Assembly: GCF_014652235.1 (NCBI RefSeq)
Contig: NZ_BMYK01000003.1
Location: 482,369-546,368 of the forward strand
Direction: 5' to 3'
DNA: 64,000 nt
Origin: Pseudorhodoferax aquiterrae
GTDB lineage: Bacteria > Pseudomonadota > Gammaproteobacteria > Burkholderiales > Burkholderiaceae_C
Positions 44,351 through 52,811 of the stretch are shown here, piece by piece. How positions within the stretch are numbered: the first letter of the stretch is position 1; every line of letters starts with the position of its first letter. Below the pieces are notes generated by a model. The model was not told the origin of the DNA. It made no database searches and saw only the letters and a list, made by a program, of their open reading frames with translations. The position numbers were made by a program, and so were the translations under genes.

Positions 44351-45610
44351 TCAGTTGAGGATCAGGCCGGGCCAGTAGGACACCAGCGCCAGCACGCCGA
44401 AGGCGACGAGGTAGAACGGACCGAGCTCGCGCACCGTGGCGCCGACCTTGACCTTGGCCAGCGCGCTGGTGATGAACAGCGTGGTGCCCACCGGCGGCGT
44501 GTACAGACCAATGGCCAGGTTCACGACCATCATGATCCCGAGCTGCGTCATCTCCATGCCGATGGACTGGGCCAGGGGCACGAAGACCGGGGTGAGCAAC
44601 AGGACCGCCGCCGGCAGGTCGATGAACATGCCCAGGAACAGCATGAGCAGGTTCATCATGAGGATCACGAGCACCTTGGCGTGCACGTTTTGCTGCACCC
44701 ATTGGGCGATGCCCTGGGGCATCTGGTCGAAGGTCAGCAGCCAGCCGATCGCGGCCGAGGCCATGATCACGAGCAGCACCACGCCGGTGGCCAGGCCGGC
44801 GTGCACGACCGCTGTGTTGAGCCGCTGCCAGCCGAGGTCGCGGTAGACGAGCACGGAGACGACCCCGGCGTACAGCGTGGAGAGCACGGCCACCTCGGTC
44901 GGCGTGGCGATGCCGAAGCGCAGGAAGACGATGATGAGCACGGGCAGCAGCACCGCCGGGAATGCATAGGCCAGGTGGCGGCGGAAGGCGGCGCCGTCGA
45001 AGGGCGCCGTGTCGCGCGGGAAGTTGCGGCGCCTGCCCACCCACCAGCAGGCGGCCATGAAGCCGGCGCACATCAGCAGGCCCGGCGCCACCCCGGCGAC
45101 GAACAGGTCGGCGATGGAGGCATTGGCCGTCAGCGCGAACAGGATCATCGGGATCGACGGGGGGATCAGGATGTCGATGGTGGCGGCCGCCGCCAGCGTG
45201 GCCGCGGAGAACGCTGCCGGGTAGCCCAGCCGCTTGTGCCAGGGGATCATCAGCGAGCCGATGGCCGAGGCATCGGCCACGGCCGAGCCGGACACGCCGC
45301 CGAACAGCGTGGACGACAGCACGCCCACCTGGGCCGGTCCACCATGGAAGCGGCCGATCAATGCCGACAGCACGCCGACCAGCGCCTCGCCCAGCTTGCC
45401 GCCCATCATGAGACTGCCCGTCAGCATGAAGAACGGAATGGCGATCAGCGGGAAGCTCTGGACCTGGGCCACCATCTGCTGCACGAGCAGGTCCAGCGGC
45501 ACCTTGTCGGAACTGGCGGCCGCGGCCATGGCGGCCACCAGCAATGCGTGGGCGATGGGCATGGCGGCCACGGCCGCCACCATGAAGACGAACAGAATGA
45601 GAACGCTCAT
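44351..45610 (-). CDS. dctM: TRAP transporter large membrane subunit (DctM)
   Basis: A 419-residue DctM/TRAP-T large permease with about 12 hydrophobic segments and the signature regions FPLIAIPFFMLTGSLM, GGVSGSAVADASAIGS and PPSIPMILF. It uses a sodium gradient to bring in the ligand handed over by the periplasmic DctP. It lies 9 bases after dctQ and 31 before the transketolase genes. The substrate is likely an organic acid or sugar acid. Confidence 0.93.
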   Translation of the reverse strand: MSVLILFVFMVAAVAAMPIAHALLVAAMAAAASSDKVPLDLLVQQMVAQVQSFPLIAIPFFMLTGSLMMGGKLGEALVGVLSALIGRFHGGPAQVGVLSSTLFGGVSGSAVADASAIGSLMIPWHKRLGYPAAFSAATLAAAATIDILIPPSIPMILFALTANASIADLFVAGVAPGLLMCAGFMAACWWVGRRRNFPRDTAPFDGAAFRRHLAYAFPAVLLPVLIIVFLRFGIATPTEVAVLSTLYAGVVSVLVYRDLGWQRLNTAVVHAGLATGVVLLVIMASAAIGWLLTFDQMPQGIAQWVQQNVHAKVLVILMMNLLMLFLGMFIDLPAAVLLLTPVFVPLAQSIGMEMTQLGIMMVVNLAIGLYTPPVGTTLFITSALAKVKVGATVRELGPFYLVAFGVLALVSYWPGLILN

Positions 45611-45619
45611 GGCGGCTCC

Positions 45620-46147
45620 TTACCAGTGGGCGGTGGGAACGGCGCCGTCGGCCGCAGCCGCGTGCTGCGGCGCGGTGCACCAGGCGTGCCATGCCGACTG
45701 CAGGGCCAGCGCTGCCAGCAGCGCCATGCCCCCCATCACGCAACCGTAGGTGATGGAACCCGGCAGCTGCAGGATGGGCGACTTCTCGTCGTGCACGATC
45801 TCCAGCATGCGGAAGGTGGCCACGGACAGCGTGGCGTACATGCCGGCCACCACCAGCCACGCGAGCACGGCCACCACGCGGCGCACACCGGCCGGCACGG
45901 CGTCCATCAGGAAGGTGGTGGCGATGTGCGCGCTGTGCTGGGCGGCGATGACCACGCCGGCCATCACGAGCCAGGGAAACAGCAGCTCGGGCACTTCGTT
46001 GGCCCACGCCAGGCTGGAGCCGGTGGCATAGCGCAGCACCGTGTTGGCAACGAGGATCACGAAGATGACGGAGGTCGACAGCCACAGCACCACGCGGCAG
46101 ATGCCGGTGATGGCGCCATCGACCCAGCCGGAAGGGGCTTGGGCCAT
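45620..46147 (-). CDS. dctQ: TRAP transporter small membrane subunit (DctQ)
   Basis: A 175-residue four-helix membrane protein of the DctQ family, with the conserved region W-A-N-E-V-P-E-L-L-F-P-W and the later HIATTFLMDAVP segment. It forms the membrane part of a TRAP importer with DctM. The ATG at 46147 follows AGGAG and lies 26 bases after the receptor gene; the much longer upstream frame belongs to shadow sequence. Confidence 0.9.
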   Translation of the reverse strand: MAQAPSGWVDGAITGICRVVLWLSTSVIFVILVANTVLRYATGSSLAWANEVPELLFPWLVMAGVVIAAQHSAHIATTFLMDAVPAGVRRVVAVLAWLVVAGMYATLSVATFRMLEIVHDEKSPILQLPGSITYGCVMGGMALLAALALQSAWHAWCTAPQHAAAADGAVPTAHW

Positions 46148-46173
46148 GGGAGGTCTCCTGGAACGGGCGCGGG

Positions 46174-47163
46174 TCAGTTCGGCTGGGCCGCCGCGACGAC
46201 CTTCTTGACGTACGGGCCGATCGGGCCGCTGGCCCATTTCGTCACGACTTCCGCGGTGGCCTTGGCGAACGGCGCCGCGGCCGGCGTCGTCACCTGCACG
46301 CCCTTGGCCTTCAGATCGGCCAGCAGCTTCTCGTCGGCCTCCTGCGAGAGCCGACGTTGCAGCGCCGTGGCCTCGGCCGCGGCCTCCTGCACGAGCTTGC
46401 GGTCGGCATCGGCGAGGCGGTCCCAGCTGCGCTTGCTCATGAGGAACGGCGTCATCTGGAACTGGTGGTTGGTCATGGCCAGGTGCTTCTGCACCTCGTA
46501 GAGCTTGCTGGCGTGGAAGTTCACGAGCGGGTTCTCCTGGCCGTCCACCACGCCCTGCTGCAACGCCACGTACAGCTCGGCGAACTTGATCTGCTGCGCC
46601 TCGGCGCCCAGCGCCTTCATGATGTCCACCAGCGTCGCGTCCGGCGGCACGCGCATCTTCAGGCCCTTGAGGTCTTCCGGCGCCTGGATCGGCCGCTTGC
46701 TGTTGGTCATCTGGCGGATGCCGTTGTCCCAGGTGCCCAGCAGCACCATGCCCTTGTCGGCCGAGCGCTCGGCCAGTTCCTTGCCGAGCGGGCCGTCCAG
46801 CAGCTTGAAGGCGGCCGCAGGGCTCGCGAACAGGAAGGGCATGCCGTAGGCCGCGTACTCGGGCACCGCATTGGCAACGGCGCCCTGCGAGTTCGCGCTC
46901 AGGTCCAGCGCGCCGGTGCGCAGCGCGGTGACCATGGCCGCGTCGTCGCCGAGCTGGCCCGAGGGCGCGACCTGCACCTCGATGCGGCCGCCCGATTTGG
47001 CCTTGAGGACTTCGGCGAACTTGACGGCGGCCTCGTGCCGCGGGTTGCCCAGCGCGGCGCCATGGCCCAGCGTGAGCTTGACGGCCTGGGCCGAGGCGCC
47101 GGCGGCGCACAGCAGGCCCAGCGTTGCGGCCAGCAGCGAGCGGACGAAATGGTGGCGGTTCAT
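46174..47163 (-). CDS. dctP: TRAP transporter periplasmic receptor (DctP)
   Basis: A 329-residue DctP-family receptor with signal peptide (to ASA-Q, ~26). It shows the family segments LGHGAALGNPRHEAAVKFAE, AVANAVPEYAAYGMPFLF and the conserved arginine region MRVPPDATLVDIMKALGA that binds carboxylates. GGAGA precedes the ATG. It is the first transport gene after the SDR gene. The ligand is expected to carry a carboxylate, as most DctP ligands do; the exact compound is unknown. Confidence 0.93.
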   Translation of the reverse strand: MNRHHFVRSLLAATLGLLCAAGASAQAVKLTLGHGAALGNPRHEAAVKFAEVLKAKSGGRIEVQVAPSGQLGDDAAMVTALRTGALDLSANSQGAVANAVPEYAAYGMPFLFASPAAAFKLLDGPLGKELAERSADKGMVLLGTWDNGIRQMTNSKRPIQAPEDLKGLKMRVPPDATLVDIMKALGAEAQQIKFAELYVALQQGVVDGQENPLVNFHASKLYEVQKHLAMTNHQFQMTPFLMSKRSWDRLADADRKLVQEAAAEATALQRRLSQEADEKLLADLKAKGVQVTTPAAAPFAKATAEVVTKWASGPIGPYVKKVVAAAQPN

Positions 47164-47205
47164 GGGGTTTGTCTCCGTGAGGTGTGCAAAGGGACAGGGG
47201 CGGCG

Positions 47206-47955
47206 TCAGTGGATCAACATGCCGCCGTTCACGTCGAGCGTGATGCCGGTGCAATAGGCGGACAGGTCGCTGGCGAGGAACACGCAGGCGCCGGCCACGT
47301 CGTCGGCACGGCCCAGACGGGCCAGCGGGATCGTGTCCTCGATGTCCTTCTTGCGTTCCGGGCTCAGCTTGCCCTGGGTGATGTCGGTCTCGATCAGGCC
47401 GGGCGTGATGCAGTTGATGCGGATGCCCTCGCCGCCGAACTCGCGCGCCATGGCGCGGGCCAGGCCCAGCACGCCGGCCTTGGCGGCCGAGTAGTGCGGG
47501 CCGCCGAAGATGCCGCCGCCGCGCTGCGCCGACACCGACGAGATGCAGACGATGGCGCCGCTCCCGGCCGCGCGCATGGCCGGCAGCACGGCCTGCGACA
47601 TGTACAGCGTGCCGCGCAGGCTGACGTCCAGGATGCGGTCGTAGTCGGCGCCGGTGATGTCCAGCGTCTTGACGGGCTGGGTGATGCCGGCGTTGTTGAC
47701 CAGGATGTCGATGCGGCCGAAGGCCTGCACGGCGGCGGCCGCGGCCGCCACGCAGGCGTCCTTCTCCGTCACGTCGCCCACCACGCCCAGATGGCCGGCC
47801 CCCAGGCGTGCGGCCGCCGCGGCGGGCTCGGCGCGCGCCAGGTCCATGACGACCACGCGCGCGCCCTGGGCGGCCATCTGCCGGGCGGTGGCGAAGCCCA
47901 ATCCGTTGATGCCTGCGCCGCCGGTGACGATGGCGACCTTGTCCTTGAGCAGCAT
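47206..47955 (-). CDS. Short-chain dehydrogenase/reductase
   Basis: A 249-residue classical SDR: nucleotide-binding TGGAGINGLG (residues ~11-20), NNAG motif (LVNNAGI), catalytic Ser in CISSVSA and Y-x-x-x-K in HYSAAKAG. Length is typical. It reversibly oxidises an alcohol using NAD(P). The start at 47955 has AGGAG. As the first gene of the TRAP/transketolase operon, it likely oxidises a hydroxyl of the imported compound to give the ketose-like substrate for the transketolase. This is inference. Confidence 0.92.
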   Translation of the reverse strand: MLLKDKVAIVTGGAGINGLGFATARQMAAQGARVVVMDLARAEPAAAAARLGAGHLGVVGDVTEKDACVAAAAAAVQAFGRIDILVNNAGITQPVKTLDITGADYDRILDVSLRGTLYMSQAVLPAMRAAGSGAIVCISSVSAQRGGGIFGGPHYSAAKAGVLGLARAMAREFGGEGIRINCITPGLIETDITQGKLSPERKKDIEDTIPLARLGRADDVAGACVFLASDLSAYCTGITLDVNGGMLIH

Positions 47956-48110
47956 GCTGCGATCTCCTTGGCTGTGGTGGGGTGCGAAGCGCCAGCGGTG
48001 TGTCCCTGCTGGCGTGTCGGGGCGGATGTTCGTGGCCGCCCGACATGAAGACAAGCGATATCTCCTCAGGCTAAGATGACGGTTCTTCATTCAACCGCTG
48101 GGATAACCCT

Positions 48111-49004
48111 GTGGCCCATCTGCCCGCCACCACCACCCTGCTGGCCTTCGACGCGGTGGCACGGCGCCGCAGCTTCGCGCTCGCTGCGGCGGAACTGCAC
48201 CTGACGCCTTCGGCCGTCAGCCACCAGATCGCCCGGCTGGAATCGGAACTCGGTGTGCGCCTGTTCGAACGCAGCGCGCACGGCGTGCACCTCAGCGATG
48301 CGGGGACGCGCTACCTCGACCGCGTGGGTGGCGCGCTGTCCGCGATCGCCTCGGCCACGGAAGACCTGCGCCAGGGCGTGCGCAACAGCCTGTACGTGCA
48401 CTGCGCGCCCAGCATCGCGAGCCTGTGGCTGATGCCGCGCCTGCGCGGCTTCGCCCAGGCGCACCCGGACATTTCGCTGAACCTGTCCGCTGCGCACACG
48501 CACAGCGACTTCGCCCTGGGCCAGGCCGACGTGGACATCCGCTACGGTGTGCCGCAGTGGAGCGACCTGGTCGTCGAGCCGCTGTTCGAGGAAAGCATCG
48601 TTCCGCTGGCGAGCCCGGCCTTCATCCGCGAACACGGGCTGCGCCGCATCGACCAGTTGCGCGAGGTGCCCCTGATCCAGAGCAACGTGAGCATCGTGCA
48701 ATGGCCCGACTGGCTGGTCGCGTTCTCCGACCAGCGGGCACCCGAGCGCTACGCGCTGCGCTTCGACCGCGCGCAGATGTCGCTGGACGCGGCGACGCAG
48801 GGGCTGGGGGTGGCGCTGGAGAGCGTCGTCAACGCGAGCGGGCACCTCGCGCAGCGCCAGCTCAAGCCCGTCTTCGGACTGGAACGGGCCATCCGCGTGA
48901 AGGCGCACTTCGTGGTGTACCCGCCGCGGCATGCGGGCCGGCCCGCGCTGGAAGCGTTCCTGGCCTGGATCCATGCCGAGGCGTCGCGGCAGCAGCCGCG
49001 CTGA
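48111..49004 (+). CDS. LysR-family regulator (GcvA-like) divergent from the TRAP/transketolase operon
   Basis: A 297-residue LysR protein of the GcvA-like branch: helix-turn-helix SFALAAAELHLTPSAVSHQIARLE (residues ~18-41) and an effector domain with ADVDIRYGVPQW, typical of GcvA. It begins with GTG, and the codons before it are not coding-like. It diverges from the SDR/TRAP operon with ~155 bases between and is probably its regulator. It converges with a Bug receptor gene; the 76 bases between (49005-49080) show no clear terminator. Confidence 0.9.
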   Translation: MAHLPATTTLLAFDAVARRRSFALAAAELHLTPSAVSHQIARLESELGVRLFERSAHGVHLSDAGTRYLDRVGGALSAIASATEDLRQGVRNSLYVHCAPSIASLWLMPRLRGFAQAHPDISLNLSAAHTHSDFALGQADVDIRYGVPQWSDLVVEPLFEESIVPLASPAFIREHGLRRIDQLREVPLIQSNVSIVQWPDWLVAFSDQRAPERYALRFDRAQMSLDAATQGLGVALESVVNASGHLAQRQLKPVFGLERAIRVKAHFVVYPPRHAGRPALEAFLAWIHAEASRQQPR

Positions 49005-49080
49005 GCCCTCCGGACCGATCGCCCAGGCCGGGCGGGTCGGGCAAGGCCCTCGCCTGCCGCGCCCACGGGCCGGCGCGCCC

Positions 49081-50037
49081 TCACTCCACCTTCACGTTCG
49101 CTTCCTTGATGCGCTCCAGCGCCTCGCGCCCGGAGTCCGCCGCCCAGCGGTCGAACTGCGCCGGGGAACTGGACGCCAGCGCCTCGTTGCCCGTGTCCAG
49201 CAGCTTGCGCTGGACCTGCGGATCGGCCAGCGCGCGGGTCGCGGCGGCGTAGAGCCGCTGCGTCACCTCGGCCGGCAGCTGGGCCGGCCCGAACAGGCCG
49301 AACCAGAAGCTGAACGCGAAGCCCGGCAGGCCCTGCGCGGCCAGCGTGGGCAGCCCCGGCACCACGGCCGAGGGCTGCTCCGTCGTCACGCCCAGCATCT
49401 TCACGGTACCGGGCCGGCCCAGCGGCAGCACCGAGGCGGCCGTGCCGAAGGACAGCTGCACGTCGCCCGCCGCCACCGCCTGCAGCGCGGGCGCGCCGCC
49501 CTTGAACGGGATGTGCACCATCTGCCCGCCCACGGCCTTCTCGAAGCTCAGCGCGGCGATGTGCGGCGAGCCGCCGATGCCAGAGGACGAGTAGTTCATC
49601 TTGCCCGGCTGCGCGCGCACCTTGGCCACCAGGTCCTGCACGCTGTCGATGCCCAGGTCCTTGTTCACGGCCAGCACCAGGGGCGAGACCGTCAGGCGCG
49701 TGATGGGCGTGAAGTCCGTGGGCTGGTACCTGACCTTGTACAGGTGCTGGTCGATGCCGTAGAGCGTGGCCGTGGCCAGTCCCAGCGTGTAGCCGTCGGC
49801 CGGCGCGCGCCACAGCAGCGAGGAGGCCAGCGTGCTGCCCGCCCCGGGCTTGTTGTCCACCACGATGGACTGGCCCAGTTCCTTGCCCATGGCCTCGGCC
49901 ACGATGCGCGCGATGAGGTCGGCCGCGCCCGAGGGCGAGTAGCCGACGATGAGCCGGATCGGCCGGTTCGGGTAGGGCTGGGCCAGCGCGGTGGCGGCAG
50001 CGGTCGCGAGTGCAGCGGCAAGCAGCAGGGTCTTCAT
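49081..50037 (-). CDS. Bug/TctC-family receptor at the end of the CoA-transferase operon
   Basis: A 318-residue periplasmic receptor with signal peptide (to ALA-Q, ~19) and the Bug signatures YPNRPIRLIVGYSPSGAADLIAR, VVDNKPGAGST and PADGYTL. GGGAGCC precedes the ATG. It lies 14 bases after the second crotonase gene, reading in the same direction, so it is probably the last gene of that operon. The operon also contains a complete ABC importer, so two uptake routes may serve one substrate or related ones. Confidence 0.92.
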   Translation of the reverse strand: MKTLLLAAALATAAATALAQPYPNRPIRLIVGYSPSGAADLIARIVAEAMGKELGQSIVVDNKPGAGSTLASSLLWRAPADGYTLGLATATLYGIDQHLYKVRYQPTDFTPITRLTVSPLVLAVNKDLGIDSVQDLVAKVRAQPGKMNYSSSGIGGSPHIAALSFEKAVGGQMVHIPFKGGAPALQAVAAGDVQLSFGTAASVLPLGRPGTVKMLGVTTEQPSAVVPGLPTLAAQGLPGFAFSFWFGLFGPAQLPAEVTQRLYAAATRALADPQVQRKLLDTGNEALASSSPAQFDRWAADSGREALERIKEANVKVE

Positions 50038-50051
50038 CGTGGCTCCCGGGT

Positions 50052-50804
50052 TCAACGGCCGGCAAAGCGCGGCGCGCGCTTCTCGCGCCAGGCGGCCTGG
50101 CCTTCGCGCAGGTCGGCCGAGTCGGCGGCGCGCGCCATGTCGGCATGCAGCGCGTCCACGTCCAACCGGCCGCGCGCGATGCGGTTCAGGTGCTGCTTCA
50201 TGCCCAGCATGGCCAGCGGCGCCATGCCCGCGCAGGTCTGCGTGAGCCGGTCCACCGCGGCGGGCAGTTCGTCCGGCGCCAGCAGCTGCGTGAGAAAACC
50301 GATCGCGCGCATCTCCTCGGCGCCGATCTTCTCGGCCGTGAGGAACAGGCGTTTGGCGGTGTCCAGGCCCAGGCGGCTCACATAGCGCTCCAGCCCGCCC
50401 TGGTAGAAGTGCAGGCCCAGCCGCGCGGCCGGCATGAACATGTCGATGCCCTGGGCACCCAGGCGAAAGTCGCAGGCCAGCGCGAGATCGGTGCCGCCAC
50501 CGTAGACGCTGCCGTGCAGCACCGCGATGGTCACCGGGCGGGCCGCTTCGAGCGCATCGACCACGCCCTCGAAGTTGACCTTGCGCGCCGCGCCGATCTG
50601 GCCGATGTCGTAGCCGCTGCAGAAATACTTTCCCAGGGCGCGCAGCTGCAGCACCAACACCTCGGGCCGCGCATTGACGGCGGCGATCTGCTCGGCCAGC
50701 GTGGCCAGGTCCTCGGGGGTCAGGCGGTTGGCCTGCTGGGGGCGGCGCAGCGTGATGGTGGCGACGGGGCCGGCGCACTGCAGTTCAGGAAGTTCCATGC
50801 TCAT
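50052..50804 (-). CDS. Enoyl-CoA hydratase/isomerase-family protein (second copy)
   Basis: A 250-residue crotonase-fold protein. The oxyanion-hole segments are KYFCSGYDIG and GSVYGGGTDLALACD. The two glutamates used by true enoyl-CoA hydratase are not evident: the first position (GGG-x-E) reads GGGTD and the second (P-E-x-x-L-G) reads PAARLGL. It may therefore catalyse isomerisation, decarboxylation or a hydrolytic step rather than hydration. It overlaps the upstream crotonase gene by 4 bases. A second ATG 6 bases in is possible as start. Confidence 0.88.
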   Translation of the reverse strand: MSMELPELQCAGPVATITLRRPQQANRLTPEDLATLAEQIAAVNARPEVLVLQLRALGKYFCSGYDIGQIGAARKVNFEGVVDALEAARPVTIAVLHGSVYGGGTDLALACDFRLGAQGIDMFMPAARLGLHFYQGGLERYVSRLGLDTAKRLFLTAEKIGAEEMRAIGFLTQLLAPDELPAAVDRLTQTCAGMAPLAMLGMKQHLNRIARGRLDVDALHADMARAADSADLREGQAAWREKRAPRFAGR

Positions 50805-51598
50805 CGTCCCTCGAAGACGGGGTTGCGTTTTTCCATGAAGGCGCGGCGGCCTTCCTGGTAGTCGGCGCTGTCGAAGCAGCGGTCCACCGCGGCCGCCACG
50901 GCGCTGTCGTCGGCCGCGCTGTAGCGTTCGAACAGGCGCACAGCCGCCTTGGCGGCCTGCACGGTCAGCGGCGCGTTGGCGGCCACGCGGGCCGCGTAGG
51001 CGCGTACCGCAGTCTCCAGTTCCTCGGGCGGCAGCAGGTGGTTGACCAGGCCCAGGCGCAGCGCCTCGTCGGCCTCGATCTGCCGTGCGCTGAACAGCAG
51101 GTCCTTGGCCGCCGAGGGGCCGACCACGCGCGCCAGCGCCGCCAGGCCCTCGTACTCGTAGCCCAGGCCCAGCCGCGCCGCCGGGATGCCGAAGCGCGAG
51201 CCCTCGGCGGCAAAGCGCAGGTCGGCCGCCAGGGCCAGCGCGAGGCCGCCGCCGATGCAAAAGCCCTGCACCATCGCGATCAGCGGCTTGTCGAGCCGGG
51301 CCAGGCCGCGGTGCGCGCGCGAGGCGGTCTCGCCATAGAGGCGCTTTTGTTCGGCGTTGGCGCGGTGCTGCTCGAACTCGCTGATGTCGGCCCCGGCCGC
51401 GAAGGACAGGCCACCCGCGCCGTGCAGCACGACCACGCGCACGGCCGGCTCGGCCTGCAGGGCCTCGGCCGCCTCGCCCAGACCCTGCCACATGGCCAGC
51501 GACATGGCGTTGCGCCGCTCGGGCTGGTTGATGGTGATCCAGCCCACGCCGTCCTCGACGCGGGCAAGGATCTTGTCGGTGGACAGCGCCAGGTTCAT
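50801..51598 (-). CDS. Enoyl-CoA hydratase/isomerase-family protein (first copy)
   Basis: A 265-residue crotonase-fold protein with oxyanion-hole segments LSFAAGADISEF and GFCIGGGLALALAAD, and a PAARLGLGYEYEG region. As in its neighbour, neither catalytic glutamate of classical hydratase is in place (GGGLA, PAARLGL). The N-terminus WITINQPERRNAMS is family-typical. The gene overlaps both the CoA-transferase gene upstream and the second crotonase downstream by 4 bases, implying coupled synthesis. Confidence 0.9.
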   Translation of the reverse strand: MNLALSTDKILARVEDGVGWITINQPERRNAMSLAMWQGLGEAAEALQAEPAVRVVVLHGAGGLSFAAGADISEFEQHRANAEQKRLYGETASRAHRGLARLDKPLIAMVQGFCIGGGLALALAADLRFAAEGSRFGIPAARLGLGYEYEGLAALARVVGPSAAKDLLFSARQIEADEALRLGLVNHLLPPEELETAVRAYAARVAANAPLTVQAAKAAVRLFERYSAADDSAVAAAVDRCFDSADYQEGRRAFMEKRNPVFEGR

Positions 51599-52794
51599 GC
51601 CGCCGCTCCCGATGTGCGCAATGCCGCGATCGCCTCGGGCGCGTAGCCCAGCTCCGCGAGCAGCGCATCGGTCTGCTCGCCCGGGTCGGGGGCGGCATGG
51701 TGGAAGCGCTCGGGGTGCGGGAAGGCCGAGAGGTTGATCGGCGAGCGGATCAGCTGCACCTCGCCCAGCACCGGGTGCTGGGCGGGCCGCGTCATGCGCA
51801 GGTGCCTGACCTGCGGGTCCTCGAAGGCCTGGCCGATGTCGTAGACCGGGCCGCAGGGCACGCCGGCCGGGTTGAGCCGCTCGACGAGTTCGGCCACCGT
51901 GAACTGGCGGGTGACGGCGTTGATCTCGGCGTCGAGCCGGCGCCGGTGTTGCACGCGGCCTGCGAACTCGCGGTAGTCGGCGTTGTCGGCCAGGTGCGTG
52001 GCCTGCAGCGCGCGGCAGAAGCCGGCCCACATCGCCTGCGTGCTGGCGCAGATGTTGACCTGGCCGTCGCTGGCCTCGAAGGTGCCCATGGGCACCTGGG
52101 TCGGGTGGGCGTTGCCCTCCTGCCCCGGTACCTCGCCGTTGACCGTGTAGCGTGCGGCCTGGAAATCGAGCTTGTTGAGCATGCCCTCGATCAGCGAGGT
52201 GTGGACCCACTGGCCCTGGCCCGTGCGCTCGCGGTGCAGCAGCGCCAGCAGGATGCCCTGGCCCAGGAACATGCCGGCCGTGGTGTCGGAGATCGCGATG
52301 CCGGCGCGCACCGGGCCGCGGCCGGGCTCGCCCGTGACCGAACTCAGGCCCGACATGCCCTGCACGATCTGGTCCACGCCGGGCCGGCCGGCATAGGGGC
52401 CGTCCTGGCCGAAGCCCGAGATGCTGGCCAGGATGATGCGCGGGTTGCGCGCGCGCAGCTGCTCGTAGTTCAGGCCCAGGCGGTCCTTGACGACGGAGCG
52501 GAAGTTCTCGACCACCACGTCGCTGCGCGCGATCAGGCGGTCCAGCACCTCGGCGCCCTCGGGCGTCTTGAGGTCCACGCACAGGCTGCGCTTGTTGCGG
52601 TGCAGGTTCTGCTCGTCCGAGCCGCGACGCCGGCCCGTCACGGAGCCGCGGTCCTTGGGCGGAGGTGCCTCCAGGCGCGTGACATCGGCGCCCCAGTCGG
52701 CCAGCAGACGCACGGCCGTGGGGCCGGCGCGCGCGATCGTGAGGTCCAGCACGCGGTAGCCCGAGAGCGGGAGCGAGGAAGCGGTGGTGTCCAT
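51595..52794 (-). CDS. CaiB/BaiF (class III) CoA-transferase
   Basis: A 399-residue family III CoA-transferase that moves CoA between acids. N-terminal signature GYRVLDLTIARAGPTAVRLLADWGADV, RNKRSLCVDLKTPEG, and the catalytic aspartate Asp170 in GIAISDTTAG are present. Length is typical. It is coupled to the two crotonase genes by overlap and follows the carboxylesterase gene by 17 bases. The likely role is to activate the acid released by the esterase so the crotonases can act on the CoA ester. Confidence 0.93.
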   Translation of the reverse strand: MDTTASSLPLSGYRVLDLTIARAGPTAVRLLADWGADVTRLEAPPPKDRGSVTGRRRGSDEQNLHRNKRSLCVDLKTPEGAEVLDRLIARSDVVVENFRSVVKDRLGLNYEQLRARNPRIILASISGFGQDGPYAGRPGVDQIVQGMSGLSSVTGEPGRGPVRAGIAISDTTAGMFLGQGILLALLHRERTGQGQWVHTSLIEGMLNKLDFQAARYTVNGEVPGQEGNAHPTQVPMGTFEASDGQVNICASTQAMWAGFCRALQATHLADNADYREFAGRVQHRRRLDAEINAVTRQFTVAELVERLNPAGVPCGPVYDIGQAFEDPQVRHLRMTRPAQHPVLGEVQLIRSPINLSAFPHPERFHHAAPDPGEQTDALLAELGYAPEAIAALRTSGAAA

Positions 52795-52811
52795 GGTTGT
52801 TTCCGGGTGGT

